From positions 1 to 37,042 of the forward strand of contig JAPPGG010000002.1 of assembly GCA_028875055.1 (NCBI GenBank): DNA of 37,042 bases, given 5' to 3'. The DNA is from Chloroflexota bacterium. GTDB lineage: Bacteria; Chloroflexota; Dehalococcoidia; Lucifugimonadales; UBA3495. Both the position numbers and the translations under genes were made by a program. Position 1 is the first letter of the stretch. Each line of letters opens with the position of its first letter. This document shows, piece by piece, positions 7,248-16,085 of the stretch. The notes under the pieces were generated by a model that had not been told where the DNA came from, did no database searches, and was given only the letters and a program-made list of their open reading frames with translations.

Positions 7248-9248
7248 TTGAGAATGGGAAATAACCGGTGGCTCCGCAACAGCCTGGTTTACCTGTTAAT
7301 AATCATCGGTGTAATCGTCATCTTCTACACCCTGATTCCGGCCTTTGGCACCCGAAACGACCTGCCGCTTACCGAGGTAATTGCCAAGGCCCAGAATCAC
7401 GAGATCAGCGAGATCATTGTCGAAGGCGAGAAGCTGACCGTGATTCCCATTGTTACCGGCGGCGTGGGTGGAACCCAGTACACCAGCCGCATCAACGAGC
7501 AGACCGACATCATGCAGGTGCTGGCGGCCAATGACGTTGAGACCGGCCCCGGCAGCCTGCAGGTTACCTTCAAGGGTTCCGGCGGTCTGGGCAGCTTCCT
7601 GGGGTTGCTGCTGAACTTCCTGCCCCTTATTTTCTTCGGCGGCCTGATTCTGTTCATGATGCGCCAGGCCCAGGGCAGCAATAACCAGACCCTGAGCTTC
7701 GGACGCAGCCGCGCCCGGATGATGCCCTTCAACCGCCCCACGGTAACCTTCTCCGACGTAGCCGGCGTGGACGAGGCCAAGACGGAACTGGTGGAGGTGG
7801 TGGAGTTCCTGAAGTACCCGGAACGCTTCCTCTCCCTGGGCGCCCGCATTCCCAAGGGTGTGCTGCTGGTGGGCCAGCCCGGAACGGGCAAAACCCTGCT
7901 GGCCCGGGCCGTAGCCGGAGAGGCGGGAGTGCCTTTCTTCCACATCAGCGGCAGCGAATTTGTTGAAATGTTCGTGGGCGTAGGCGCCGCCAGGGTGCGC
8001 GACCTGTTCGACCAGGCCAAGCGCAACGCCCCCTGTATCGTGTTCGTGGACGAAATTGACGCCGTGGGCCGCCACCGGGGAGCCGGTCTGGGCGGCGGCC
8101 ACGACGAGCGGGAGCAGACCCTGAATCAGATCCTGGTGGAAATGGACGGCTTCGAAAGCAACACCAACATCATCGTGCTGGCCGCCACCAACCGCCCGGA
8201 CATCCTGGACCCGGCCCTGCTGCGTCCCGGACGGTTCGACCGCCGGGTGGTGCTGGACCTGCCCGATGTGGTGGGGCGCCAGGCCATCCTGAAGGTCCAT
8301 TCCGCCGGCAAGCCCCTGGGGGCTGAAATAAACCTGGAAACCCTGGCCAAGGAGACGCCCGGCTTCAGCGGGGCCGACCTGTCCAACCTGATTAACGAGG
8401 CGGCCCTGCTGGCCGCCCGCAAGAACCAGAAGTCAATCCACATGCCAGACTTTGAAGAGGCGGTGGAGCGGGTGATCGCCGGCCCGGAGCGCAAGAGCCG
8501 GGTCATCAACACCCGGGAGAAAGAAATGACGGCCTACCACGAGGCGGGCCACGCCCTGGTGGCCTGGGTATTGCCCCACGCCGACCGGGTCCACAAGATT
8601 TCCATAATCTCCCGGGGCAACATGGGCGGCCACACCACCCTTCTGCCAGAAGAAGACCGGTATCTGTGGACGAAAAACCAGTTCCTGGACATGATGGCCG
8701 TCACCATGGGCGGACGCGTGGCCGAGGAGCAGATCTTCGACGAGGTTACCACCGGCGCCAGCAACGACCTCGAGCGGGCCACCAAGATAGCTCTCGGCAT
8801 GATCAAGCGCTACGGCATGAGCAGCGCCCTGGGTCCCCGCACCTTCGGCAAGCGGGAGGAACTGGTCTTCCTGGGCCGGGAAATCAGCGAGGAACGGGAC
8901 TACGGCGACAAGGTGGCCGAGGAGATTGACCAGGAGGTCAAGGAACTGGTCAACAACGCCTACGTTCAGGCCTGCGAGATTTTGATCGAGCACAAGCCCG
9001 ACCTGGTCCGGATTGCCGAGTACCTGATCGAGCATGAGGCCATATCCGGCGACGCCCTGACCCGCCTCTTCAACAACGAAGACATGGGCGGAGAGGGCGA
9101 CACGGGCACCCCGGCCGTTCCGCCGGAAACGCCTCCCTACGCCCCGAAGCCGGCCTCGCCCAACACCTCTCCGCAGCCGGCGCCGTCCCTGTCCAGCCAG
9201 AACGCCCCGGATATGGGAACGATGTCCACGGGCAGCGGCGACAACTAG
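7248..9248 (+). CDS. ftsH: ATP-dependent zinc metalloprotease FtsH
   Basis: The 666-residue protein has two membrane segments (about 12-30 and 118-138) around an extracytoplasmic domain. The AAA module follows: Walker A GQPGTGKT at 209-216, Walker [11 protein letters not shown] with Asp268-Glu269, then the second region of homology with [19 protein letters not shown]. The protease has the zinc site HEAGH at 431-435. FtsH extracts and degrades membrane and regulatory proteins. Walker A has Gln where Pro is usual (GPPGTGKT). The last 45 or so residues are a Pro/Ser-rich tail. The start is TTG 7248, six bases after GAAGGGG; ATG 7254 is an alternative but is spaced less well. Its regulators hflK and hflC lie 1.8 kb downstream. 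Confidence 0.97.
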   Translation: MRMGNNRWLRNSLVYLLIIIGVIVIFYTLIPAFGTRNDLPLTEVIAKAQNHEISEIIVEGEKLTVIPIVTGGVGGTQYTSRINEQTDIMQVLAANDVETGPGSLQVTFKGSGGLGSFLGLLLNFLPLIFFGGLILFMMRQAQGSNNQTLSFGRSRARMMPFNRPTVTFSDVAGVDEAKTELVEVVEFLKYPERFLSLGARIPKGVLLVGQPGTGKTLLARAVAGEAGVPFFHISGSEFVEMFVGVGAARVRDLFDQAKRNAPCIVFVDEIDAVGRHRGAGLGGGHDEREQTLNQILVEMDGFESNTNIIVLAATNRPDILDPALLRPGRFDRRVVLDLPDVVGRQAILKVHSAGKPLGAEINLETLAKETPGFSGADLSNLINEAALLAARKNQKSIHMPDFEEAVERVIAGPERKSRVINTREKEMTAYHEAGHALVAWVLPHADRVHKISIISRGNMGGHTTLLPEEDRYLWTKNQFLDMMAVTMGGRVAEEQIFDEVTTGASNDLERATKIALGMIKRYGMSSALGPRTFGKREELVFLGREISEERDYGDKVAEEIDQEVKELVNNAYVQACEILIEHKPDLVRIAEYLIEHEAISGDALTRLFNNEDMGGEGDTGTPAVPPETPPYAPKPASPNTSPQPAPSLSSQNAPDMGTMSTGSGDN

Positions 9249-9419
9249 AGCGCGCCATCGGGACAACCGGTCCCGCATGTGGCTGACAACAGCAGGGCCG
9301 GGGAAAATTGCGAAACTCTCTGGCTTCTCCAAGTGCGCCTGGGTTGTGTTGCCGGGCGGGAATTGGCGACGGGCATGTTGTGGTGGGTTGGGTGTTGAAT
9401 GGAGTGGCAGCTGCCTTTT
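9249..9419. other. Convergent gap after ftsH
   Basis: CGGGAC (9259-9264) and GTCCCG (9270-9275) form a six-pair hairpin ten bases after the ftsH stop, but no T-tract follows. Nothing else is recognisable. Confidence 0.35.
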
Positions 9420-9839
9420 CTATTCGTTCTCGCGGAGCAGGGCTCTGAATCCAGCCTGTTCGAAGTAGTGGTCAAAAGCAAGGGCTTCCCGGATTCGGCG
9501 TTCCTCCATGACTATGAAGCTCGCGCAGTCCACCAGGCTCCAGCCCTGGTCCGGGCGGCTTATGTATCTTTCCAGCGCCTGCTGGAACTGACCTGAGGTC
9601 TGGGGAATTACTTCCACGTTGGGTTCCCGGCAAAGCTGTCTGCTGGTCTCGCCGGCCAGTATCCGGAGATTTTGTCCCTGTCGGCTGGCGAAGTTTAGCA
9701 GCTCGGTCAGTATCATCTCCGTGGTGATGATCTGCTGGTTTGCCATGCCTTCAGTGAGTCTGCGCGCTTGATTGTGGCCTTGATCTCTATGGTCGATTAG
9801 AGCGATCCAGTAGCCTGTGTCGGCGAAGACTTCGGGCAT
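9420..9839 (-). CDS. PIN-domain toxin (ribonuclease) of DUF104-PIN toxin-antitoxin pair
   Basis: The 139-residue protein has the four acidic positions of PIN ribonucleases: Asp7 in VFADTGYW, Glu46 in MILTELLNF, Asp104 in SLVDCASF and Asp123 in ALAFDHYF. These residues hold Mg2+ or Mn2+ for RNA cleavage in VapC-type toxins. The gene starts at ATG 9839, two bases beyond the antitoxin stop codon, so the two are almost certainly cotranslated. A longer reading frame to 9914 would overlap the antitoxin and is not needed. The RNA target cannot be read from the sequence. The pair sits between ftsH and hflK on the opposite strand. Confidence 0.88.
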   Translation of the reverse strand: MPEVFADTGYWIALIDHRDQGHNQARRLTEGMANQQIITTEMILTELLNFASRQGQNLRILAGETSRQLCREPNVEVIPQTSGQFQQALERYISRPDQGWSLVDCASFIVMEERRIREALAFDHYFEQAGFRALLRENE

Positions 9840-9841
9840 TC

Positions 9842-10096
9842 TTATTCCACCTTCGGGTGGCCGTACATGTGATGCCGGTAGTTCTTTGCTCCGTCGGTGG
9901 GGATGCCGTCCCACTCGTCTTCACCTATGGACTCGCGGAGTCGGTCGATGGTTTCCAGGATGCTGTGTGGCTGCCCATCTTTCACTTCGTCTTGCTCGAT
10001 AGCGAGCGTTACGATTGTGCCTTCCTGAAGTTCCAGCGATTCCAGGGGCTTCAGTGTTCCGTTGGTCCATTCAGCTTTCAGTCGCCGGGTTGTCAT
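9842..10096 (-). CDS. DUF104 (AF2212-like) antitoxin
   Basis: The 84-residue protein starts TRRLKAEWTNGTLKPLESL and continues ELQEGTIVTLAIEQ, the beta-rich N-terminal pattern of DUF104 antitoxins (typically V-x-A-x-Y-x-N-G-x-L-x-P-L-x-x-L-x-L-x-E-G). The C-terminal part (IDRLRESIGEDEWDGIPTDGAKNY) is the likely toxin-binding region. ATG 10096 is preceded by GGAGGGGG with five bases of spacing. It is the first gene of the pair, in the order usual for antitoxins. Family identity is good; DNA binding and self-repression are inferred from the class. Confidence 0.85.
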   Translation of the reverse strand: MTTRRLKAEWTNGTLKPLESLELQEGTIVTLAIEQDEVKDGQPHSILETIDRLRESIGEDEWDGIPTDGAKNYRHHMYGHPKVE

Positions 10097-10449
10097 GTTC
10101 CCCCTCCATGGCGGCTTGTTCTTTTCGGTCTGTTTGAGGTCATTGTCAACCTTGAAGTCCAGTTTCGCAATTTTTTCGGGCCGGGGCAATGCCCCGGCCC
10201 TGTTTCCGTGTGGGGTGGGCAAGTCGAGCCCCGTTTCGGCTCTTCCGAGGCTTCCTGCCGTCTCTCCGGGCGGAGCGAGTAGCCCGGCCTTTGCCGGCTC
10301 AAATTCTGGCAGCGGGGAAGGGGGATCTCCAATGTAACGGGAGCCTGGGTGGCCGCGCCCCGCAGCGCGAGGGGTTCGCGGATAAACGGCAGAAACCGGG
10401 ACAATCGACCGTTCCCGAGGCCGGTTCTTCCCGGGCCGGCGCTGCCCCG
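10097..10449. other. Intergenic region upstream of the DUF104-PIN pair
   Basis: On the minus strand TTGCGA-17-GACAAT and a perfect TTGACA (plus-strand TGTCAA near 10144-10149) lie 50-90 bases before the antitoxin start, so a promoter is likely here although no single pair is ideal. GGGCCGGGGC (10178-10187) / GCCCCGGCCC (10191-10200) is a perfect ten-pair hairpin. On the minus strand an A-run follows it, so it is not a minus-strand terminator. CCGGGC/GCCCGG and CCGGC/GCCGG repeats occur at about 10267-10300. No gene was seen. Confidence 0.45.
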
Positions 10450-10731
10450 TCAGGTCTGCTCTTCCCCTGCTTCGCCTTCCGCAGCCGTCTCCAGGGGCAA
10501 CTGGCGGTAGTAGAGGCCCCATTCCTGCATCAGGGCGCTTACCCGGTCGTCCTTCAGGTTGACCAGTTCCCGAAAGAAACCGGCCAGGGCGTGGGCGGGC
10601 ACCTGTTCGGAGTCGCACACCCAGCTTCGTTCCGCCGGCACCACGTATAGCAGGCCGCTTTGGTGAGGACAGGTAACCTGGATTCGGGTCATGTCGGCCC
10701 CCGGGCTGATGGTCATTCCGTTTTCCGCCAT
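10450..10731 (-). CDS. Small hypothetical protein
   Basis: I do not recognise this 93-residue protein. It contains TRIQVTCPHQSGLLYVVPAERSWVCDSEQVP, a beta-strand-like stretch with two cysteines (one in TCPH, one in WVCD), then an amphipathic helical part (LAGFFRELVNLKDDRVSALMQEW) and an acidic tail. The low-complexity tail GEAGEEQT argues for a soluble protein. ATG 10731 has AGGAGG ten bases upstream. It is transcribed away from hflK, and codon use resembles its neighbours. It lies 350 bases before the toxin-antitoxin pair, so a shared operon is not evident. Confidence 0.6.
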   Translation of the reverse strand: MAENGMTISPGADMTRIQVTCPHQSGLLYVVPAERSWVCDSEQVPAHALAGFFRELVNLKDDRVSALMQEWGLYYRQLPLETAAEGEAGEEQT

Positions 10732-10908
10732 AGGTTGCGTGCCTCCTGGTGGCGCGGTGTGCAGTCAGGGTGGGTATTCCTTCCCACCAGGCAAACATTA
10801 TATGCCGGGCTGCTGGGGGCAGGCCACCATTAGCCTTGGGCCGGTGGTTCGAGATGTCCCGTTGCCCTGGTCGAAAATTGGCAAAAGCGTCACGCCCCGG
10901 CAATTTAG

Positions 10909-10917
10909 TGGTACAAT
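10909..10917 (+). promoter_or_regulatory. Extended -10 promoter of hflKC
   Basis: TGG immediately precedes TACAAT (10912-10917), giving an extended -10. The -35 region is poor. The leader to the hflK start would be about 90 bases. Confidence 0.5.
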
Positions 10918-11013
10918 CTGTAATTGTGATTTCGGAGCCCACTTTCGGGGTCCGAGCATCCTCCTGGTTGGCGGTCCACTGGCCGCCGAAAAATTTTCGG
11001 AAGGAAACAGCTT

Positions 11014-12096
11014 ATGTATCCACCTGGTGGCGGACAGCGCCAGCCTGAAATGGACTTCGAGCAGGTGACTGCTCGATTCCGGGAAGGAATGGGCCGGTTC
11101 TCCGGCCGCTTCGGCGGTGGAGGAATGGCCCTGTTCATAGTAGGTATCGTCATACTGGCGATCATCGTCTGGATGGGGACCGGCGTCTATACCATCGGTC
11201 CCGGTGAAAATGCCGCCCTGCGCCTCTTCGGAGCCGTGCAGGGGGCCCCCGTAACCCAGGAAGGTCTGCGCTGGTGGTGGCCGACACCCATAGGCAAGCG
11301 CGACGTGATCCTGGTCACCGAAACCCGCCGCATGGAGCTGGGTTTCCGCAGCAACGCCAACGGGGCCGGCAGCCCCTTCGCCACCGAAGCGCTGATGATC
11401 AGCGGCGACCTGAACATCGTGGACGTTCAGATGGTGGTCCAGTACAACATCAAGAGCCTGAATGACTTCCTTTTCCGGGTTGACGACCCCGGAGAGGAGA
11501 GTCGAACCATTCCCATGGGCCGGCCCGACGGACGCACCCTGAAGGACGCCGCCGAGGCCGCCCTTCGCCTGGTGGTGGGCCAGCGGTCCATCGACGATAT
11601 TCTGGTCCGCAACCGTGAAGAGGTGGAAGAGCAGACCAAGATAAGGCTGCAGGAAATCCTCGACACCTACAATACCGGCCTAAACATCGAGACGGTGCAG
11701 TTGCAGGACGTAAAGGCCCCTGAAGAAGTCCGGGATGCCTTCGACGACGTGCTCCGGGCCCGCCAGGAGCGCGATACCCGAATCAACCAGGCCAGGGCCT
11801 TTGAAGCCGACATCATCCCCAGGGCCGAGGGTGACGCCGAACGCATCAAGGAAGGCGCCGAGGCCTTCAGGCAGGCCCGTATCGCCAGGGCCCGTGGTGA
11901 AGCCGAGCAGTTCAAGGCCATCCTGGCCGAGTACCGCAAGTCCCGGGAAGTGACCCGACAGCGTCTCTACCTGGAGGCCATGGAAGAGGTTCTGCCCGGT
12001 GTCAGCAAGATAATTGTTTCGCCGGAAGCTGAAACTGTTCTTCTTCTTGGCGAAAACGAGGGTGTCAGGCCGGTCCCCATAGGGCCGCAGCCCTAG
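11014..12096 (+). CDS. hflK: HflK, SPFH/band-7 membrane regulator of FtsH
   Basis: The 360-residue protein has a Gly-rich cytosolic N-terminus, one membrane segment (about 38-56), and then an SPFH domain beginning YTIGPGENAALRLFGAVQGAPVTQEGLRWWWP. The segment RRMELGFRSN with a later MVVQYNIKSLNDFLFRV is characteristic of HflK. The C-terminal third is charged, coiled-coil helix (RAFEADIIPRAEGDAERIKEGAEAF and on). HflK and HflC form a large membrane cage around FtsH and limit its access to membrane substrates. GGAAGGA lies a few bases before ATG 11014. hflC follows after 71 bases in the same direction. Confidence 0.93.
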   Translation: MYPPGGGQRQPEMDFEQVTARFREGMGRFSGRFGGGGMALFIVGIVILAIIVWMGTGVYTIGPGENAALRLFGAVQGAPVTQEGLRWWWPTPIGKRDVILVTETRRMELGFRSNANGAGSPFATEALMISGDLNIVDVQMVVQYNIKSLNDFLFRVDDPGEESRTIPMGRPDGRTLKDAAEAALRLVVGQRSIDDILVRNREEVEEQTKIRLQEILDTYNTGLNIETVQLQDVKAPEEVRDAFDDVLRARQERDTRINQARAFEADIIPRAEGDAERIKEGAEAFRQARIARARGEAEQFKAILAEYRKSREVTRQRLYLEAMEEVLPGVSKIIVSPEAETVLLLGENEGVRPVPIGPQP

Positions 12097-12167
12097 TTGA
12101 CCGTACCGGCATTTTCTCCCCCAGCGTCGGTGGCTTAGCGGCCTAACCAGAAGTTAAGAGTGTAAAT

Positions 12168-13106
12168 ATGCGACCATTAATCATCGTAGCGGTACTGGTA
12201 GTAGTCGGGCTGATTGTCCTGCGCCAGGCCCTCTACATAGTGGATGAGACCCAGCAGGTCATAATCCTTCGCTTCAATGAGGTAATCAACACTCACCAGT
12301 CCCCGGGCCTTTACGTCAAGGCCCCCTTCGTGGACACGGTGGTTACCTTTGACAAGCGGGTCCTCCGCATTGACGCCCCCGCCGCGTCCATGCCTGACAA
12401 GGAAAAACAGAACCTGATCATTGATTCGTACGCCCGCTACCGGATAGTTGATCCCGTCCAGTTCCGCAAGACCCTGCAGACGGAGATAAATGCCAGCAGC
12501 CGCCTGGGCGACATCGTCACTTCCACCCTGCGTGACCGGGTGGCTCTGCGTGACCGGTTCGAGATTATCGGTTCGGAGCCAATAGTCGATGAGCAGGGGA
12601 ACCCCGTGGAAGACTCGGAGGGGCTGCCCCTTTTCGAAGGCCGCGATACCAGGAACCAGATCCTGGCTGAAGTGCTGACGGGGGTACGCGAACTTACCCA
12701 GGATCAGAACTTTGGAATCGAGATGACTGACGTGAGGATCAAGCGGGCCGACTTCCCTGAATCGGTTACGCCCAGCATCTACACCCGCATGCGGGCGGAA
12801 CGTAACCGTATCGCTACCCGGTTCCGCGCCGAAGGTGAAGAGGAAGACCTGAAGATTCGCGCCGTGGCCAACCGCAACCGCGAGGTCATCCTGGCCACTG
12901 CAGAGCAGGAAAGTAACGAAATCCGTGGTGAGGGCGAAGCTGAGGCCATCAGCATTCTGGCCGAGGCCCTGAACCAGGACCCGGACTTCTTCGCCTTCCG
13001 CCGCAGCCTGGACGCTTACAAGCGGTTCCTCAGCGACCAGGACAAGATTATCCTCTCGGCCGACGAGGACCTGTTCAAGTTCCTGGGCACGCCGGAATCC
13101 GAGTAG
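12168..13106 (+). CDS. hflC: HflC, SPFH/band-7 partner of HflK
   Basis: The 312-residue protein has an N-terminal signal-anchor (about 3-20, IIVAVLVVVGLIVL), then the SPFH domain YIVDETQQVIILRFNEVINTHQSPGLYVKAPFVDTVVTFDKRVLRID, which is diagnostic of HflC. KRADFPESVTPSIYTRMRAERNRIATRFRAEGEEE and the Ala/Glu-rich coiled coil match the C-terminal half of known HflC. It works with HflK in the FtsH-HflKC complex. It sits 71 bases after hflK, probably in one transcript. The start ATG 12168 places the anchor directly at the N-terminus, as expected. Confidence 0.94.
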   Translation: MRPLIIVAVLVVVGLIVLRQALYIVDETQQVIILRFNEVINTHQSPGLYVKAPFVDTVVTFDKRVLRIDAPAASMPDKEKQNLIIDSYARYRIVDPVQFRKTLQTEINASSRLGDIVTSTLRDRVALRDRFEIIGSEPIVDEQGNPVEDSEGLPLFEGRDTRNQILAEVLTGVRELTQDQNFGIEMTDVRIKRADFPESVTPSIYTRMRAERNRIATRFRAEGEEEDLKIRAVANRNREVILATAEQESNEIRGEGEAEAISILAEALNQDPDFFAFRRSLDAYKRFLSDQDKIILSADEDLFKFLGTPESE

Positions 13107-13147
13107 CGGCAACCCTCCGGCGCCGGTCCAGGTCAATGAGCAAGAAG

Positions 13148-13172
13148 GGGCAACGCCATCGGGTCGTTGCCC
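13148..13172 (+). other. Hairpin in hflC-sucC spacer
   Basis: GGGCAACG (13148-13155) pairs with CGTTGCCC (13165-13172) around a nine-base loop, 21 bases before the sucC start. No T-run follows. It may protect an mRNA end or influence sucC translation. Confidence 0.45.
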
Positions 13173-13193
13173 AACCCCTGTCTGGGAGCATAG

Positions 13194-14348
13194 ATGAAAC
13201 TGCACGAGTACCAAGCCAAGGAGATTTTCGCCCGGTATGGCATTGAGGTCCCCCGGGCGATCCTGGCCACCACACCCGAGGAGGCAGGCGACGCAACCCG
13301 CGAACTGGGCGGCCAGGCGGTAATAAAGGCCCAGGTCCACGCCGGCGGTCGGGGCCAGGCGGGCGGCATCAAGGTGACGCGCTCCCCCGAGGAAGCCGAA
13401 GAGGCGGCCCGGGGCTACATTGGCCGCAACCTGGTGACTCGCCAGACGGATGCCCAGGGCGTACCCATCAACTCGGTTCTGGTTGAAGAGCTGGCCGATA
13501 TCAAGAAGGAACTGTACGTGGCCTTAACCATCGACCGGGGCTTCCGCGGCCCCGTGATGATCGCCAGCGCCTCGGGCGGCATGGACATTGAGGAAGTGGC
13601 CGCCACCAGTCCCGAAGACATTCACACCGAACCCATCGAGCCTGTCCTGGGGTTGATGCCCTACCAGGCCCGGCGGGTGGTTTCCCGTCTCGGGCTGGAG
13701 GGAACGCCGGCCCGTCCTGCCGTCCAGGTCCTGAATGCCCTCTACCGGATCTTCACCGAGAATGACTGTTCCCTGGTGGAGATAAATCCCCTGATCGTTA
13801 CCGCCGATGACCGGGTTGTGGCCCTGGACGCCAAGCTGGACGTGGAGGATGACTCCCTTTTCCGGCACGGCGACCTGCGCGACCTGCGGGACCGCTCCCA
13901 GGAAGACGCCCTGGAAGCGCGAGCTTCGGATATGGAGATTGCCTACGTCAACCTGGATGGCAGCGTGGGCTGCCTGGTCAACGGGGCGGGCCTGGCCATG
14001 GCCACCCTGGACGTGACCAACGCCGCCGGCGCGGCTCCGGCCAACTTCCTGGATGTGGGCGGTGGCGCCGACGAGGAGAAGGTGGCCAGCGCTGTGAGCA
14101 TAATCCTGTCCGACCCCAAGGTGGACCGGGTGCTGGTCAACGTCTTCGGCGGTATCCTTCGCTGCGACATTGCGGCCCGGGGCATCGTGCTGGCCTTCGA
14201 GCGAATGAACTCCGCATTGCCGCTCATTGTCCGCATGCTGGGCACCAACGTGGACGAGGGCAAGGAAATCCTGGGCGCCTCATCCCTCAACGTAACCTTC
14301 GCCGACACCCTGACCGAGGCGGCCGCCGCCATCCGGCAGGCGGGTTAA
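13194..14348 (+). CDS. sucC: Succinyl-CoA synthetase beta subunit
   Basis: The 384-residue protein begins MKLHEYQAKEIFARYGIEVPRA, the hallmark of SucC. The ATP-grasp part includes QAVIKAQVHAGGRGQAGG and later CSLVEINPLIVT with VVALDAKLDVEDD. The CoA-ligase domain contains NGAGLAMATLD, FLDVGGGADEEKV and VFGGILRCD. The enzyme makes ATP or GTP from succinyl-CoA in the TCA cycle. The nucleotide preference cannot be told by eye. GGGAG upstream of ATG 13194 serves as ribosome site. sucD follows after 119 bases that contain a repeat element, an unusually long gap for this gene pair. Confidence 0.97.
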   Translation: MKLHEYQAKEIFARYGIEVPRAILATTPEEAGDATRELGGQAVIKAQVHAGGRGQAGGIKVTRSPEEAEEAARGYIGRNLVTRQTDAQGVPINSVLVEELADIKKELYVALTIDRGFRGPVMIASASGGMDIEEVAATSPEDIHTEPIEPVLGLMPYQARRVVSRLGLEGTPARPAVQVLNALYRIFTENDCSLVEINPLIVTADDRVVALDAKLDVEDDSLFRHGDLRDLRDRSQEDALEARASDMEIAYVNLDGSVGCLVNGAGLAMATLDVTNAAGAAPANFLDVGGGADEEKVASAVSIILSDPKVDRVLVNVFGGILRCDIAARGIVLAFERMNSALPLIVRMLGTNVDEGKEILGASSLNVTFADTLTEAAAAIRQAG

Positions 14349-14359
14349 GAAAAGCAACT

Positions 14360-14443
14360 TATCCACGAACAGCCGCAAATGCTCACTAATGATTGGTTGA
14401 CCCTGACAGGTTATTGGTGAACATTGGTGTGCATTCGTGGATA
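14360..14443. repeat. Inverted-repeat element between sucC and sucD
   Basis: TATCCACGAA (14360-14369) and TTCGTGGATA (14434-14443) are perfect ten-base inverted arms, 64 bases apart, filling most of the sucC-sucD gap. The inner sequence carries TTGGTGAACATTGGTG, a diverged echo of the same unit. The element belongs to the family at 4251-4436, 15381-15448 and 23917-23997. Confidence 0.75.
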
Positions 14444-14467
14444 GACAACTGACTGGAGCAACCAACC

Positions 14468-15355
14468 ATGGGCATCCTCTTAGATGAAAATTCCCGCATC
14501 CTGGTCCAGGGCATTACCGGACGGGAGGGCAGTTTCCACGCCCGCACGGGCATGGCCTACGGCACCAACGTGGTGGCCGGCGTCACCCCCGGGCGGGGCG
14601 GGCAGATGTTTGAAGAAACCGTTCCCGTCTTCAACTCGGTGGAAGAAGCCGTGGCCGAAACCGAGGCCAACGTGTCCCTGATTTTCGTGCCGCCTCCCTT
14701 CGCCCCCGACGCCGTGGTGGAGGCCGCCGATGCCGGCGTGCCTTTGATCGCCTGCATAACCGAGGGAGTGCCGGTGCAGGATATGGCCAGGGTGGCCCGC
14801 TACCTGGAGCGAAAGCCGGAAGTTCGGCTTATCGGGCCCAACTGCCCCGGGATGATCAATCCCGGCGCCCGCTGCAAGGTGGGCATTATGCCCGGCAACA
14901 TCCACATGCCCGGTCGCGTGGGCGTGGTATCCCGCAGCGGCACCCTCACCTACGAGGCGGTGCAGCAGCTGACCAACCTGGGCATTGGCCAGTCCAGCTG
15001 CGTGGGCATTGGCGGCGACCCCATCATCGGCACCAGCTTCGCCGAAATCCTGCGACTATACAATGAAGACCCCGACACCGACCTCATCGTCTTCATCGGT
15101 GAAATTGGCGGTACCATGGAGCAGGAGGCCGCCGCCTACATCAAGGAGTCGGTGACCAAGCCCGTCTGCACCCTGATCGTTGGCGCCACCGCTCCCCCGG
15201 GCAAGCGCATGGGCCACGCCGGAGCCATCATCACCGGCGACAGCGCCCGCGCCGAGGCCAAGATAGCCGCCATGCGCGAGGCCGGCGCCCACATCATCCC
15301 CACCCCGGCCGACATAGGCTCCACCGCCCAGGCGGTCCTGGCAGGCATGGGGTAA
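14468..15355 (+). CDS. sucD: Succinyl-CoA synthetase alpha subunit
   Basis: The 295-residue protein begins [21 protein letters not shown] and has the CoA-binding Rossmann part with [29 protein letters not shown] and [12 protein letters not shown] follow. [14 protein letters not shown] contains the active-site histidine (His250), phosphorylated during catalysis. It pairs with SucC to form the enzyme. The start ATG 14468 follows GACTGGAGCAACC. It is flanked on both sides by CCACGAA/TTCGTGG elements. Length and motifs are normal. Confidence 0.97.
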   Translation: MGILLDENSRILVQGITGREGSFHARTGMAYGTNVVAGVTPGRGGQMFEETVPVFNSVEEAVAETEANVSLIFVPPPFAPDAVVEAADAGVPLIACITEGVPVQDMARVARYLERKPEVRLIGPNCPGMINPGARCKVGIMPGNIHMPGRVGVVSRSGTLTYEAVQQLTNLGIGQSSCVGIGGDPIIGTSFAEILRLYNEDPDTDLIVFIGEIGGTMEQEAAAYIKESVTKPVCTLIVGATAPPGKRMGHAGAIITGDSARAEAKIAAMREAGAHIIPTPADIGSTAQAVLAGMG

Positions 15356-15380
15356 TGCCCCTTCTCGACTGACAATTCAG

Positions 15381-15448
15381 CCACGAAACGCCAGGCACAT
15401 TCGGGAGTGAATCGCTCACCATTTGTGGGGATTCGGGCGCCTTCGTGG
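15381..15448. repeat. Inverted-repeat element downstream of sucD
   Basis: CCACGAA (15381-15387) and TTCGTGG (15442-15448) are seven-base inverted arms. The unit is more diverged than the copy before sucD. It lies in the gap between sucD and mog. Confidence 0.6.
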
Positions 15449-15500
15449 ATGAACTTCATCGCCTTTTCTTCGTATGATATTATTCCTTCCTGGAGGGGAT

Positions 15501-15995
15501 ATGTTTGGACTTGCAGTTCTTACGGTAAGCACCTCGGCATACCATGGGCAACGGAAGGATGACGCAAGCGGCGACAAGATCAAGGAAATGCTGCCGCCGC
15601 CGGAGTACGAGCTGGTCCGCTACGCAATCGTTTCCGACGACAAGGAAATGATTGCTCAGCGCATGGCCGAGTGGGCCGACGCCCCTGAGGTCAACCTTAT
15701 TGTCAGCACCGGAGGCACCGGCCTCGGGCCCACTGACATTACGCCCGAAGCCTGCTTGTCAATTATTGACCGGGAGGTGCCAGGCCTGGCTGAAACAATG
15801 CGTGCCCAGACGCTGAAGTTCACCCCCATGGCCATGATAAGCCGGTCTGTGGCGGGTACCCGGGGCAAGACCCTGATTCTCACATTGCCCGGCAGCCCCA
15901 AGGGGGTGGCGGAAACCCTGGAAGTTGTCATGCCGGTGCTTCCCCACGCCCTGGAACTGATGCGCCGGGACTCTATGCAGGAACACCCGGTTTAG
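15501..15995 (+). CDS. mog: MogA/MoaB-type molybdopterin adenylyltransferase
   Basis: From ATG 15501 the protein has 164 residues, which fits MogA/MoaB. FGLAVLTVSTSAYHGQRKDDASG is the N-terminal nucleotide-site region and VSTGGTGLGPTDITPEA is the family signature. It is followed by ISRSVAGTRGKTLILTLPGSPKGV. The enzyme activates molybdopterin with ATP before molybdenum insertion. GGAGGGG lies directly upstream of 15501, so I reject the in-frame start nine codons earlier at 15474. No other molybdenum-cofactor gene is in the window. MogA and MoaB are hard to separate by eye. Confidence 0.9.
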   Translation: MFGLAVLTVSTSAYHGQRKDDASGDKIKEMLPPPEYELVRYAIVSDDKEMIAQRMAEWADAPEVNLIVSTGGTGLGPTDITPEACLSIIDREVPGLAETMRAQTLKFTPMAMISRSVAGTRGKTLILTLPGSPKGVAETLEVVMPVLPHALELMRRDSMQEHPV

Positions 15996-16085
15996 GAGAA
16001 CGCAAGCAAGGATGTTCGGGGAATTTCCCCGCAGTTGTCCCGCCCTTCCGGTCCAGCCACGCAAGCAAACCCAGGAGCGCAATTA

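Noticed and set aside
10178-10200. Ten-pair hairpin as terminator of the gene at 10450-10731
   Set aside because: On the minus strand it is followed by an A-run, not a T-run, and it lies about 250 bases from the stop codon.
10097-10942. Long upstream extension of the DUF104 antitoxin frame
   Set aside because: The extension runs through the small gene at 10450-10731 and has no domain. ATG 10096 has a perfect ribosome site.
12177-13340. Minus-strand open frame over hflC and the start of sucC
   Set aside because: It overlaps two firm genes, and no domain is visible.
14351-15450. CRISPR array from repeated CCACGAA/TTCGTGG units
   Set aside because: The units are inverted, unevenly spaced and spread over the window, with no regular spacers and no cas genes.
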